This document shows, one piece after another, positions 7,659 through 15,156 of a DNA stretch of 22,449 nt (position 1 is its first letter; each line of letters begins with the position of its first letter). The notes beneath the pieces are model-generated. The model saw nothing but the letters and a program-made list of their open reading frames with translations. It did no database searches and was not told where the DNA came from. A program made the position numbers and the translations under genes. The stretch is from Phycisphaerales bacterium (lineage in GTDB: Bacteria; Planctomycetota; Phycisphaerae; SM23-33). The DNA lies in contig PMYM01000056.1 of assembly GCA_003171235.1 (NCBI GenBank), forward strand, positions 292-22,740, in the 5' to 3' direction.

Positions 7659-8606
7659 ATGGCCGGCATTTACCAAGACATCACCCAGACCATCGGCAAC
7701 ACGCCCCTGGTAAAGATCAACCGCCTGATCCGCGGCGGGGCCACGGTGCTGGGCAAGCTGGAAAGCAGAAATCCCCTGGCCAGCGTGAAGGACCGCATCG
7801 GGCTGGCCATGATCGAAGCGGCCGAGCGCGAGGGCAAAATCAATCCCGGCACGCTGATCGTCGAACCCACCAGCGGCAATACCGGCATCGCCCTGGCCTT
7901 TGTGGCCGCCGCCCGCGGCTACCGGCTGATGCTGACCATGCCCGAATCCATGAGCCTGGAGCGGCGAAAGGTGCTGCGAGCGCTGGGGGCTGAGCTGGTG
8001 CTCACGCCGGCGGCCGAGGGCATGGACGGCACCGTGCGCAAGGCCCAGGAGATCGTCGCCGCCGAAAAGGGCGCCTTCATGCCCCAGCAGTTCGAGAACC
8101 CCGCCAATCCCGAGGTGCATCGCCGCACCACCGCCAGGGAAATATGGGACGACACCGGCGGCAAGGTGGATATTCTCGTCGCCGGTGTGGGCACCGGCGG
8201 CACCATCACCGGCATTGCCGAGGTCATCAAGGCCCGCAAGCCCTCCTTCAAGGCCGTGGCCGTGGAACCGGCCCAAAGCCCGCTGATCTCGCAGGCCCTG
8301 GCCGGAAAGCCCCTGGTCCCGGGGTCTCACGGTATTCAGGGCATCGGGGCCAACTTCATCCCCAAGGTGCTCAACCTGAAGATCCTGGACGAGGTAATCC
8401 CCATCGACCAGGAAGAGGCGATGGATTTCGCCCGCCGGGCCGCCCTGAAGGAAGGCCTGTTCGTGGGCATCTCCAGCGGGGCCGCCCTCCGCGCCGCCGA
8501 CCTGCTGGCCAGTCGGCCTGAAAACAAGGGCAAAGTAATAGTGGTCATCCTGCCCAGCTTCGGCGAGCGCTACCTCTCTTCGCCCCTCTTCGCCAACCTG
8601 GAATAG
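7659..8606 (+). CDS. cysK: Cysteine synthase (O-acetylserine sulfhydrylase)
   Basis: A PLP enzyme of 315 residues that converts O-acetylserine and sulfide to cysteine in the cytoplasm. The N-terminal I-G-N-T-P-L-V-K is classic. The PLP lysine is K44 in N-P-L-A-S-V-K-D-R, the substrate loop is T71-S-G-N-T-G76, and the phosphate-binding G-V-G-T-G-G-T-I-T-G follows near residues 176-185. The C-terminus keeps S-F-G-E-R-Y-L-S-S. AAGGAG at 7647-7652 is 6 nt before the ATG. The gene starts 77 bp after the pump gene on the same strand and could be read from it; no strong separate promoter is visible. Cysteine supply beside a copper pump and an Rrf2 regulator fits a metal/sulfur stress theme, which is inference. 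The paralogue cystathionine beta-synthase is less likely because no extra domains are present. Confidence 0.93.
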   Translation: MAGIYQDITQTIGNTPLVKINRLIRGGATVLGKLESRNPLASVKDRIGLAMIEAAEREGKINPGTLIVEPTSGNTGIALAFVAAARGYRLMLTMPESMSLERRKVLRALGAELVLTPAAEGMDGTVRKAQEIVAAEKGAFMPQQFENPANPEVHRRTTAREIWDDTGGKVDILVAGVGTGGTITGIAEVIKARKPSFKAVAVEPAQSPLISQALAGKPLVPGSHGIQGIGANFIPKVLNLKILDEVIPIDQEEAMDFARRAALKEGLFVGISSGAALRAADLLASRPENKGKVIVVILPSFGERYLSSPLFANLE

Positions 8607-8615
8607 CCAGCAAGA

Positions 8616-8705
8616 AAAGCTGAAAGCTGAAAACTGAAAGCTGAAATCAAGTACTGGCCACGCCTTAGTTTCTATTTCAGCTTTTAGCTTTAAGCTTTCA
8701 GCTTT
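8616..8705. repeat. Inverted repeat of AAAGCTG heptamers between convergent genes
   Basis: The left arm (8616-8647) consists of near-tandem AAAGCTG heptamers. The right arm (8674-8705) is its inverted copy, 29 of 32 matching by hand count, with a 26-bp loop. It sits between the convergent cysK and glycosidase-like genes, where an RNA hairpin read from either side could serve as a bidirectional terminator. Confidence 0.7.
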
Positions 8706-8743
8706 GCAGTTCCTGCTCTCCTGATCTACTGCTCACCTGCTCT

Positions 8744-8768
8744 ATTCGACCGCCTCCGGCGGTCGAAT
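8744..8768 (-). terminator. Perfect 11-bp hairpin after the glycosidase-like gene
   Basis: ATTCGACCGCC-TCC-GGCGGTCGAAT forms a perfect stem with a 3-nt loop, starting 7 nt beyond the minus-strand stop codon at 8776-8778. There is no strong T-run, so it may act as an RNA 3'-end stabiliser or a weak terminator. Confidence 0.5.
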
Positions 8769-8775
8769 CAGCCTG

Positions 8776-11595
8776 TCATTTTGCGCCCGAGGCTGCGGCG
8801 ACTTCCGCGGCCACGTTGAAGATATCCTCCGCACGCGCCTGCCAGCCGCTTTCCATGAACCATTGCTGGAAAATGGCTGAATGCCGCACGGCGTACAAGC
8901 CGCCAAAGGAGAAGCCGTCAAGAGAAGGCTCGGGCTTGGCGGTGAAGCCGGCGACCGCCTGCGGCTCAAGCACCATCTGCAGCGCCTTGACCCGGCCGTC
9001 CAGCACCGCCTGGGCCTTGGCCGCCAGGGAGGCCGACAGCGCCCCCTTCCTGGTCAGCAGGGTGCTCTCCAGGAAGATGCGGGCCTCGGTCTCCTGCAGC
9101 CCTTCGCGCAGCATCTCCAACTTAGTGCTGGAGAGGGCGCCGTCGGGCCCGGGGGGCACGATGCAGAGGATCATCTCGTCGCTCTGCCTCCAGGAGCTGT
9201 TGGGGTAACGCCCCTGGATGGCCTGCATATTCTTCTGGCCCTTCTCGCTCTCCAGCACCGGCCAGAAGTCCAGGCCCATGCGGCCGAAGCCGCGATACGG
9301 GCCCTGGATGCAGGTTTCGCCAAACAGGCGGAACATGTTTACGGGCACGGTGACGTAAGGATCGTTTTTCCAGACAGCACCCGAGCCCCGCTCGCTCTTG
9401 AGGCGGATCCAGGGCAGGTCGATCAGCGGGCTCTTCCACCCGTAGGAAGCCTTGTTGCTCCAGGTCGGGGCCCATTCGTGAACGATGAAATCACTCTTGC
9501 CCGCCGGCAACTTGCCGAAGGTCCGGTAATCGTAGTGGCCGTACCTGAAGTACCCAACGCCCGGCAGCAGGTCGCTCCAGAATTGCACAAAGTTATCGCT
9601 GGGGCACAGATCGTACGAGTGCCCGATATGAAGCGACTTGTCCAGGCCACGCTGCTTGAGGCGCTCCATCAGTTGAACCACCAGCGCCTTCCAATTGGCT
9701 TTGCCTGCCTCGTCGTACCGGCCGACCGTGCCCATCGTCACCTTGCCGGTGGCCTCGTCCAGCAGGCTGACCGGAATATCCGTAGGCTGGAAGCCCTTGG
9801 GCAGGTTGGTGTTGTGCTCAATGAAGTGGGGGGCTTCCTCCAGGCCCTGGAACCCCAGAAACAGATCCCACACGACCAGATCCACCGACCGCGGCTTGCC
9901 CATGTGCTTCTGGGCCAGGTCCAGGTACTTCTCCAGGGGCGTGAAATCGTACTTGTAGGTGTTGCCGCCGGGCTGCTTGATCCAGCGGACCATGCTTTCC
10001 TCGTTGCCCAGGTTGGAGTGGCAGATGAGCGGGATGTGCAGCGTCCAACTACCCACGTATCCGGCCCGCTCCAGCGACTTTTCCAGCAGCTTGAAGTGCT
10101 TGTCGCTGTAGATCGGCACGTTATATTGCAGGGCGACCGTCTCGGGCGATTGCATTATGTCCAGGACGGTGTGGAACTCGCTGGGGTTGGGCGCCAACCA
10201 GTTGCAGACCTTCAGCGCTACCGGCACTTCAACGTTCTTCTGCCCCTCGGCCGAGATCGTCAGTTTGCCCGCGTACTCGCCGGGGGCGGCCTTCTCGCTG
10301 ACAGCGACGGTCACCCAGACCGAGCAGACGGCCCCGTATGGCCAAGAGCCCTTATTCTTGGTGCGAACCGCGACAACATCCGGCGAGGTCTCGCTCAGCC
10401 CATCGAGCAGGTCCGGCAGGGCGGAGTAGTGGTCCTCCAGGATGGGCTCCTCGCCCGTAGGCAAGGTGTAGCGAACCTGGATGGCCGAGGCGGGAATCGT
10501 ACCCCCGCCCTTGCCCGCAAGGTCGCTGATGCGGGCCTTGAGGCCCTTGATCGCCTGGTCGCTGCCGACCACGACCTTGCCCGAGCAGACCGCGTTGCGC
10601 GCGGCGATCATGCTGACCGGAACGATCGGCTCGAACGGGTCGCCGTAGTCCAGGTCCAGGTCGGCCTGCATGGGCTGGCTGTTCCAGACCTGGAATCCCT
10701 TGGGCCGGGAGACGTTGGCGACCAGGCCGGCGGGGGAGGCGCCTTGCAGGGTCAGGGAGTTCAGCCCGCAGGTGGCCCACATGATCCCGTACAGTTGGTA
10801 GGTCAGTTTCCTGCTCAGGATCAGTTCATCGAAGCCTGACATGTAGGCCGCGCGATGAATCTCAATTGCCAGGACGTTGGCGCCCTTTTGCAGGGCCGAG
10901 GAAGGGATGGCGATCTCGGCCGTGCGGGAGCGAGCGGCAAATGTCGAGTTGGCCCCCGCCTGGCCGCGGCCGGTCTGGATCTCGGGGCTGCCGTCGCCTT
11001 GCACGAAGGCTTCCTTGGGATAGTCCTCGGCCAGGGCCTCGGGGCCTGCCTGCGCCGAGGCTTCGGCAGGCAGGCCGGCAGCGTCCTTGGCCATGCTCGC
11101 CCGGCCGACCTCCTTGCCGTTGACGTACACGATCACCCCGCCGCGATATCCGATCGAGAGCTTGAGGTTCCTGACGGCGGAGGGGTCTGTGACTCCAAAC
11201 TGGCCGCGCATGCAAATCATTGCCAGGGCGGGCGAGCTGCCTTCCATTTCCGTGATGCCCGCGTCGCCCATTTCCTTGGGAGAGTTGTAGCCCAACTTCG
11301 GGGACAAGGGCCTGCCGCCGACGCGCGCCCAAAGGCTGTCGTCAAAGCTAACCTGCGTCCATTCCTTGGGAGGCGGAGGGGTTGCGTCGGTCAGCGTGGG
11401 CAGCGTTTTTACTCCTGAGCCGTTGCGGACAACGGGGGGGCTGACGGTGTAGAAGACCCTCCAATAACTGGAGGTGCTGTTCAGCGCGACTCCGGGCTTG
11501 GCGGCATCCTGTGCCGCCGCCGGCTTGGCCGCAATTCCCAGGCCGGCAAACAATACGACCGCCCAGGCGAGGGCTAAAGCCGTATTCGCTTTCAT
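8776..11595 (-). CDS. Large secreted protein, glycosidase-like (GH123/DUF4091-like layout)
   Basis: A 939-residue exported protein. It has a signal peptide (about residues 1-29, cleavage near A-A-A-Q-D). A beta-sandwich-like N-terminal region (about 40-270) contains W-T-Q-V-S-F-D-D-S-L-W-A, I-V-Y-V-N-G-K-E-V-G-R and N-V-L-A-I-E-I-H-R, patterns of carbohydrate-binding jelly rolls. An Ig-like strand region follows (A-P-G-E-Y-A-G-K-L-T-I-S). The C-terminal two-thirds look like a barrel domain, with H-T-V-L-D-I-M-Q-S, D-L-V-V-W-D-L-F and H-E-W-A-P-T-W. This order resembles GH123/DUF4091-type proteins, but I cannot name catalytic residues. AAGGA lies 7 nt before the ATG. It is downstream of the FG-GAP gene on the same strand, 141 bp away, probably in one operon. 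Extracellular or periplasmic sugar-polymer breakdown is a family-level inference. Confidence 0.7.
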   Translation of the reverse strand: MKANTALALAWAVVLFAGLGIAAKPAAAQDAAKPGVALNSTSSYWRVFYTVSPPVVRNGSGVKTLPTLTDATPPPPKEWTQVSFDDSLWARVGGRPLSPKLGYNSPKEMGDAGITEMEGSSPALAMICMRGQFGVTDPSAVRNLKLSIGYRGGVIVYVNGKEVGRASMAKDAAGLPAEASAQAGPEALAEDYPKEAFVQGDGSPEIQTGRGQAGANSTFAARSRTAEIAIPSSALQKGANVLAIEIHRAAYMSGFDELILSRKLTYQLYGIMWATCGLNSLTLQGASPAGLVANVSRPKGFQVWNSQPMQADLDLDYGDPFEPIVPVSMIAARNAVCSGKVVVGSDQAIKGLKARISDLAGKGGGTIPASAIQVRYTLPTGEEPILEDHYSALPDLLDGLSETSPDVVAVRTKNKGSWPYGAVCSVWVTVAVSEKAAPGEYAGKLTISAEGQKNVEVPVALKVCNWLAPNPSEFHTVLDIMQSPETVALQYNVPIYSDKHFKLLEKSLERAGYVGSWTLHIPLICHSNLGNEESMVRWIKQPGGNTYKYDFTPLEKYLDLAQKHMGKPRSVDLVVWDLFLGFQGLEEAPHFIEHNTNLPKGFQPTDIPVSLLDEATGKVTMGTVGRYDEAGKANWKALVVQLMERLKQRGLDKSLHIGHSYDLCPSDNFVQFWSDLLPGVGYFRYGHYDYRTFGKLPAGKSDFIVHEWAPTWSNKASYGWKSPLIDLPWIRLKSERGSGAVWKNDPYVTVPVNMFRLFGETCIQGPYRGFGRMGLDFWPVLESEKGQKNMQAIQGRYPNSSWRQSDEMILCIVPPGPDGALSSTKLEMLREGLQETEARIFLESTLLTRKGALSASLAAKAQAVLDGRVKALQMVLEPQAVAGFTAKPEPSLDGFSFGGLYAVRHSAIFQQWFMESGWQARAEDIFNVAAEVAAASGAK

Positions 11596-11634
11596 TTGTT
11601 TATCCTTGTTTCGTTCAATCCATCAAGGCGGCAA

Positions 11635-11733
11635 ATTTACGATTTACGATGTTCGATTTCCGATGTAAGAGGGGGAGCCAGTGGCAGTGCCTTGGGCTCT
11701 TCCTTGTTAAATCGCAAATCGCAAATCGAACAT
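11635..11733. repeat. Inverted repeat of AAATCGC-type heptamers
   Basis: The right side (11709-11733) has AAATCGC heptamers ending in AAATCGAACAT. The left side (about 11635-11664) carries related inverted units, with an exact 11-bp inverted match ATGTTCGATTT at 11649-11659. It fills most of the gap between the two minus-strand genes. The arms are less regular than in the two other short-unit inverted repeats of this window. Confidence 0.55.
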
Positions 11734-11736
11734 TCC

Positions 11737-13671
11737 TCATAACCCCCAGGCCAGCACATACCGCTTGGCCTTCTTCTCCAGAACAATTTCTTTGGCCTGA
11801 GGTTTCGCTCCTGGCATCTGCCATTTGAGGGTCAGCGGCCCGGGTTCTTTCCACGCCACGAAGGCTTCGCTGGCGCCGGCGATGACGTTCCATGCCCCCA
11901 GGCACTGCTTGTCGCGCCAGCCGGTAACCGTCAACGGCCCGGCGAAGGCCGACTTCATTGGCAGCACGCCGCGCAGGGCCAGGGCGCCGCCTCCCGAGGC
12001 CATGGGGAACAGCCAGCATTCCCCGCTGGCCAGGATGACCGCCATGTCCTGGGCGCCGTCGCCGTTGAAATCGCCGACGCACCCGGCCTGCTGGGCCTGC
12101 TGGCGGCCCTGGGAGTCCTTGGGCAGGCCCTTGTCCAGGCCGCCGCCCAACCCGGCGCCGAAGCCGAAGCTGCGGAACCCGCGGTTGAAGAAGGCCTGGG
12201 GATTCATGGGGGTGGAGTAGAATAGCACGAAATCCTGGCGCCCGTCGTTGTTGAAGTCGCAGGTCGTTCCGGCCACCGCCCCGCCCGCGGCCTTGTAGCC
12301 GATCTCGCCGCTTAGTTCCAGCGATTCGACGAACTTGAACTTGCCTTCGTTCTGCCACAATTTGCAGGCGTCGGCGGACACGGTGATGATGTCCAGCAGG
12401 CCGTCGGCGTCGTAGTCGCCCACGAAGGCGTCCATCCGGCCCGCGCCGGCGGCGAGATTGCCCGCGACGGGAGCCTCAAACTGCCCGATGGCTTTGCCCT
12501 GGCAGAGGATCGAGCCCTTCTCGAAAAACTGGATGATGTCGGGTATGTTGTCGCCGTCGAAGTCGGCTGCCAGACACTTGCCGGCCTTGCCCATATTCTT
12601 GGCGGCTGAGCCGTCGCTGATGACGGCGGGGGCGGCCTTGTCTTGAGGTATCCAAAGCAGCATCCCCGATTCCGTGCCCACCAGTATGCCGGTCTTGTCG
12701 CCGCTTCCGGCAGCCAGGACGGCCAGGCTGACCACGTCGCCCTTGATCGCCTCCTTCTCCAGCCTGGCGTATTCGTCGAAGGCGCCCTGGGCATTCTGGG
12801 CGAAAACCGTCACCGTCTTGCCGTCGGAACTGGCAAGATCGAGCTTGCCGTCGGAGTTGAAGTCGCCCCAGGCGAAGACCTTGCTCTTTGACCCTGTGGC
12901 GCGGGCGGGCGTGACGTCCTTGAGGTTCTTTGCCGCCGCGTCATAAGCGAAGAACTTATCTCCGTTGTCGCAGGCGACGAACAAGGACAGCGTGCCGTCG
13001 CCGGCAAGGTCCACCGCCGCGCAGGCGTTGACCTTGCCCTCCAGTTTCCCAAATTTGCAGGGATCGTCCCAGGCGACGCCGTCGAAGCAGGGAAGTTCGG
13101 CCTGGGGATCCTCCAGGACGTACTTGACGACCCGCGAGAGCATGTCGGTGCCGCCCTGCCAGGTGCCGCGCATCTTGGGGTTGTCGTACTGGGCCAGCCG
13201 CCAGGAACCGTCTTTCTGAGCGATGAAAACCACCCAGATGCCATCCATGTGCATGAAGGCCGTGTCGGGGGCGTCGCCCGAGGCTTCCCGGCCGTCCTCG
13301 CCCGGGCCGCTGCCCACCAGGAACAGCGCCGGGTCGTTCTGGTTGTGTTTGGCTAGGGCCTTGGCGAACGCATCGGCATGTTCCTTGGAGAACGGGTTGG
13401 ACAGGTCGAGGGTTATCGTCTTGACGCCGTCCTTGCCCTTGAGCGTGCGCGTGACGGTGGCCTGCATCTTGTCGGCGACGGCCGGGGCAAGCTTCAACTC
13501 CAGGATTTGCACCGACTGCCCGACAAGGTCGCAAGGGGTGAATTTGGGGTCGATCAGCCCCCATGCCGGGTGGGCCCCCGCCAGCACAACGGCGGCGATG
13601 AAGCAATACTTCAGGGAGGCGGCTCGAAGTGCGCAGGCAATTCCACCTGGGGACTGCCAAAGTTTGCTCAC
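11737..13671 (-). CDS. Secreted FG-GAP/VCBS repeat protein
   Basis: A 644-residue exported protein starting at GTG. AAAGGGA lies about 8 nt upstream of the GTG, and a signal peptide follows (Y-C-F-I-A-A-V-V-L-A-G-A, cleavage near A-W-G). From about residue 220 it carries repeated calcium-loop motifs of the FG-GAP/VCBS beta-propeller: D-F-N-S-D-G-K-L-D near 270, then D-F-D-G-D-N-I-P-D, D-Y-D-A-D-G-L-L-D, D-F-N-N-D-G-R-Q-D and D-F-N-G-D-G-A-Q-D near 534. Such propellers bind ligands or partner proteins outside the cell. The N-terminal 200 residues are unassigned. It is the promoter-proximal gene of the pair with the 939-residue glycosidase-like protein, so it may help bind or present the same polymer. 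Its leader carries a 12-bp hairpin. Confidence 0.82.
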   Translation of the reverse strand: MSKLWQSPGGIACALRAASLKYCFIAAVVLAGAHPAWGLIDPKFTPCDLVGQSVQILELKLAPAVADKMQATVTRTLKGKDGVKTITLDLSNPFSKEHADAFAKALAKHNQNDPALFLVGSGPGEDGREASGDAPDTAFMHMDGIWVVFIAQKDGSWRLAQYDNPKMRGTWQGGTDMLSRVVKYVLEDPQAELPCFDGVAWDDPCKFGKLEGKVNACAAVDLAGDGTLSLFVACDNGDKFFAYDAAAKNLKDVTPARATGSKSKVFAWGDFNSDGKLDLASSDGKTVTVFAQNAQGAFDEYARLEKEAIKGDVVSLAVLAAGSGDKTGILVGTESGMLLWIPQDKAAPAVISDGSAAKNMGKAGKCLAADFDGDNIPDIIQFFEKGSILCQGKAIGQFEAPVAGNLAAGAGRMDAFVGDYDADGLLDIITVSADACKLWQNEGKFKFVESLELSGEIGYKAAGGAVAGTTCDFNNDGRQDFVLFYSTPMNPQAFFNRGFRSFGFGAGLGGGLDKGLPKDSQGRQQAQQAGCVGDFNGDGAQDMAVILASGECWLFPMASGGGALALRGVLPMKSAFAGPLTVTGWRDKQCLGAWNVIAGASEAFVAWKEPGPLTLKWQMPGAKPQAKEIVLEKKAKRYVLAWGL

Positions 13672-13731
13672 AACACGTTCCCTTTCGCGGTTTGGCGGGA
13701 GAATTCAGACGGCACGGCCAAATGCGTGCGC

Positions 13732-13781
13732 CCGGCGAGATTCCCATAGCCAATCGCCCGCGACGCTCACGGGCGATTGGC
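13732..13781 (-). promoter_or_regulatory. 5' leader hairpin and TGGGAA box of the FG-GAP gene
   Basis: A perfect 12-bp stem pairs GCCAATCGCCCG (13749-13760) with its complement at 13770-13781, with a 9-nt loop. It starts immediately after the -10 box, so it should lie at the 5' end of the message. Read on the minus strand, it is followed by TGGGAATCTCGCCGG (13746-13732). This resembles the TGGGAAAT-N-CCGG box after the leader hairpins at 14167-14204, 18757-18794 and 19791-19834. Confidence 0.45.
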
Positions 13782-13784
13782 GTA

Positions 13785-13814
13785 ATTCTACCAGCCGGGC
13801 GGGTTTGAACGCAA
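13785..13814 (-). promoter_or_regulatory. Promoter of the FG-GAP/glycosidase-like gene pair
   Basis: On the minus strand TTGCGT (13814-13809) is followed after 18 bp by TAGAAT (13790-13785), five of six matches to the -10 consensus. The predicted leader is about 105 nt. Confidence 0.5.
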
Positions 13815-13883
13815 CCGCCACGGCGGGGGATCAGCATGTCCGACGTCAGGTTGCTCGCCCTGCCGGCTTTTTCATTTTTGGCG

Positions 13884-13916
13884 CAAAAAGAGGGCGACTC
13901 GCTGAAGGAGCCGCCC
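13884..13916 (-). terminator. Intrinsic terminator after the 47-aa membrane protein gene
   Basis: A 9-bp stem pairs 13892-13900 with 13908-13916, followed on the minus strand by CTCTTTTTGC. The one imperfect position is a G-U pair only in minus-strand RNA and a mismatch on the plus strand, which fixes its direction. It is copy T1 of a family of related terminators (also at 15639, 17385 and 18095). Confidence 0.7.
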
Positions 13917-14007
13917 GTTCAACAGAAAAGTCATCGCGTTCATCACGCACGTTTGCGGCCAACTATCGCCAACTCGCCCAGGGCCAGCAGGGACAGGGCA
14001 GGATCGA

Positions 14008-14151
14008 TCAAGGCTTCTGCGACTTTTCCTTGAGGGTGTCGGCGATGGCGTGCACGTACTTCACACCCAGACCCAGGATGACGACCAGGACCAGGGTGAG
14101 AAACACCTGAATTATTTCCATCGACTGCTGTGTCATGCCGTCCGCGATCAT
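14008..14151 (-). CDS. Small single-span membrane protein, 47 aa
   Basis: The frame runs from the ATG at 14151 to TGA at 14008. TTAAGGAG (14166-14159) lies 7 nt before the ATG. The sequence starts MIADGMTQQS, then has a clean membrane segment from about residue 13 to 34 (I-I-Q-V-F-L-T-L-V-L-V-V-I-L-G-L), and ends with a basic, helical tail (D-T-L-K-E-K-S-Q-K-P). It has its own promoter-leader block upstream (14167-14245) and a terminator downstream (13884-13916), so it is a complete transcription unit. I do not recognise a family. Short single-span proteins of this kind often regulate or stabilise membrane complexes, or act as toxins; nothing here decides between these. Confidence 0.65.
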   Translation of the reverse strand: MIADGMTQQSMEIIQVFLTLVLVVILGLGVKYVHAIADTLKEKSQKP

Positions 14152-14166
14152 CCGTCATCTCCTTAA

Positions 14167-14245
14167 CCGGGATTTCCCATATGCCCGCCCACGACCGCCG
14201 TGGGTCGGCGATGCATGCTGTTAACCTGCTCTTGCGATTCGACAA
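14167..14245 (-). promoter_or_regulatory. Promoter and conserved hairpin leader (copy L1)
   Basis: Read on the minus strand: TTGTCG (14245-14240), 16 bp, TAACAG (14223-14218; a poor -10, though TTAACA overlaps it), then the hairpin CCCACG-GCGGT-CGTGGG (14204-14188) and the box TGGGAAATCCCGG (14179-14167). The ribosome site of the 47-aa gene follows at once. Over 14162-14250 it matches the leader of the thioredoxin-like gene (18752-18840) without gaps at about 70 of 89 positions by hand count. Confidence 0.6.
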
Positions 14246-14486
14246 GCACTTTTCCGGCACGGGGAGCGGCCAGGCAGGTCTTGGTTGCACGGGTTGCCGG
14301 CTTATTCGACGGCGAACCTGGCTTTCGACTGGGGCGCAAGGAGGAACTCATTCTGGGAATGCTCTGGCCGACTCATTGCCTCCTTCGGCCCCACAAGCAC
14401 ATCGGCGGTTCGGAAGACGCGCGAGTTGCCCCCCGCTGGGTCGCGTTTCCATCGCCCGCACTGCCCAGGAGGGCGAGCTCGTCGCC

Positions 14487-14533
14487 AAAACAAAAAGGGC
14501 GACGACAAGGTGGAGGGAGACCTGTCATCGCCC
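14487..14533 (-). terminator. Strong intrinsic terminator (copy T5)
   Basis: The stem pairs 14497-14511 with 14520-14533 and is followed on the minus strand by TTTTTGTTTT. It shares the GGGCGAC stem base and A/T tail with the terminator family at 13884, 15639 and 18095 but has a longer stem. It would end transcripts from the 75-aa gene or from the candidate small RNA. Confidence 0.65.
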
Positions 14534-14580
14534 AAGTAGCTGCACCTCTGATGTAGGGGGAGGGAGACCTACATGCTCTT
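14487..14580 (-). ncRNA. Candidate small RNA: two hairpins with the same C-rich loop, then a terminator
   Basis: On the minus strand an upstream hairpin (14574-14551, stem ATGTAGG/CCTACAT) and a longer hairpin (14533-14497, 14-bp stem with one bulge) both expose the same loop sequence, contained in the shared 12-mer AGGTCTCCCTCC. The stems differ, so the loop is what is kept. TTTTTGTTTT follows the second hairpin (14496-14487), making it a good intrinsic terminator. One stem position is G-U on the minus strand and a mismatch on the plus strand. A clear promoter was not found; the 5' end is a guess. Confidence 0.4.
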
Positions 14581-14720
14581 CGGCGCAGCGGACTTCACGA
14601 TCTACGCGTTAGCCGGCAGGTTACGGCTAACCCCCCGTGACTTCAACCGCAAAATCTCAACAGGGTGCATTTGCGTTTTGGGGATTTTGACGTTTCGCGG
14701 GCGCCCCGCCCGCCAGTCGC

Positions 14721-14797
14721 GAGGGCGACTTGCCCGCGCGGGACACCGTGTTCTCCGCGAGCGGGACGCTCCCCGCCCTCGCGGGCAAGATGCCCTC
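14721..14797. repeat. 22-bp imperfect inverted repeat, REP-like, G+C-rich
   Basis: Arms at 14721-14742 and 14776-14797 are inverted copies with 19 of 22 matches by hand, around CGGGCAAG, with a 33-nt loop that is itself G+C-rich. No gene lies inside. It resembles dispersed intergenic palindromes, but there is no second copy in this window. Confidence 0.5.
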
Positions 14798-15156
14798 GAC
14801 ACGCTCGAAGCGGTTTTCATACGCGTTTTAAGGCCTTTTAGTAAAGTGCGGCCGCCGATAGCCGAAGTTACTTCAGGCTGGACACCGCGGCTGACGGCGC
14901 AGCGGACTTTCGTACACCTCAGTCGTTGTGTTCCGGCCCTTTTCCTTCCTTCAACGCTCAGGAGCACTATCCGACCTGCTATTACCAGCGCACTTGCCCA
15001 ACCTGGCCCTTTACCTGGCAGTTTCTGTGGTTTCTTGGGCAGCCTTGTTGTTCTGAAAACCTGCACCAGATTTGTGTGAACGGTTCCGGCGAGGGGATGA
15101 GGATGCCTCGACCGCACCCCGCCCCGCCAGCGCGAGTACCCCGAGAATCCGGTCTG

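Larger units (their letters stand above)
14252..15156. other. Gene-poor stretch with hairpins and repeats
   Basis: No frame here has a plausible start and family signature. It holds a double hairpin with a terminator (14487-14574), a perfect 8-bp stem with an 8-nt loop GTTAGCCG...CGGCTAAC (14608-14631), and a 22-bp inverted repeat (14721-14797). The 14-mer GGCGCAGCGGACTT occurs twice (14582-14595 and 14896-14909). It looks like layered repeat DNA, not decayed coding sequence. Confidence 0.45.

Noticed and set aside
8881..10839. 652-codon open frame on the plus strand opposite the glycosidase-like gene
   Set aside because: Arg/Gly/Leu/His-rich shadow of a G+C-rich gene; no ribosome site or family motif, whereas the minus-strand frame has a signal peptide and domain-like features.
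14608..14631. GTTAGCCG...CGGCTAAC as an integron attC core
   Set aside because: The half-sites face the wrong way for attC (AAC on the outside), the stem is only 24 nt long, and no integrase gene is seen.
14602..15117. 171-codon minus-strand frame in the gene-poor stretch
   Set aside because: Arg/Pro/Ser-rich composition, runs through inverted repeats, and no ribosome site; best explained by repeat DNA.
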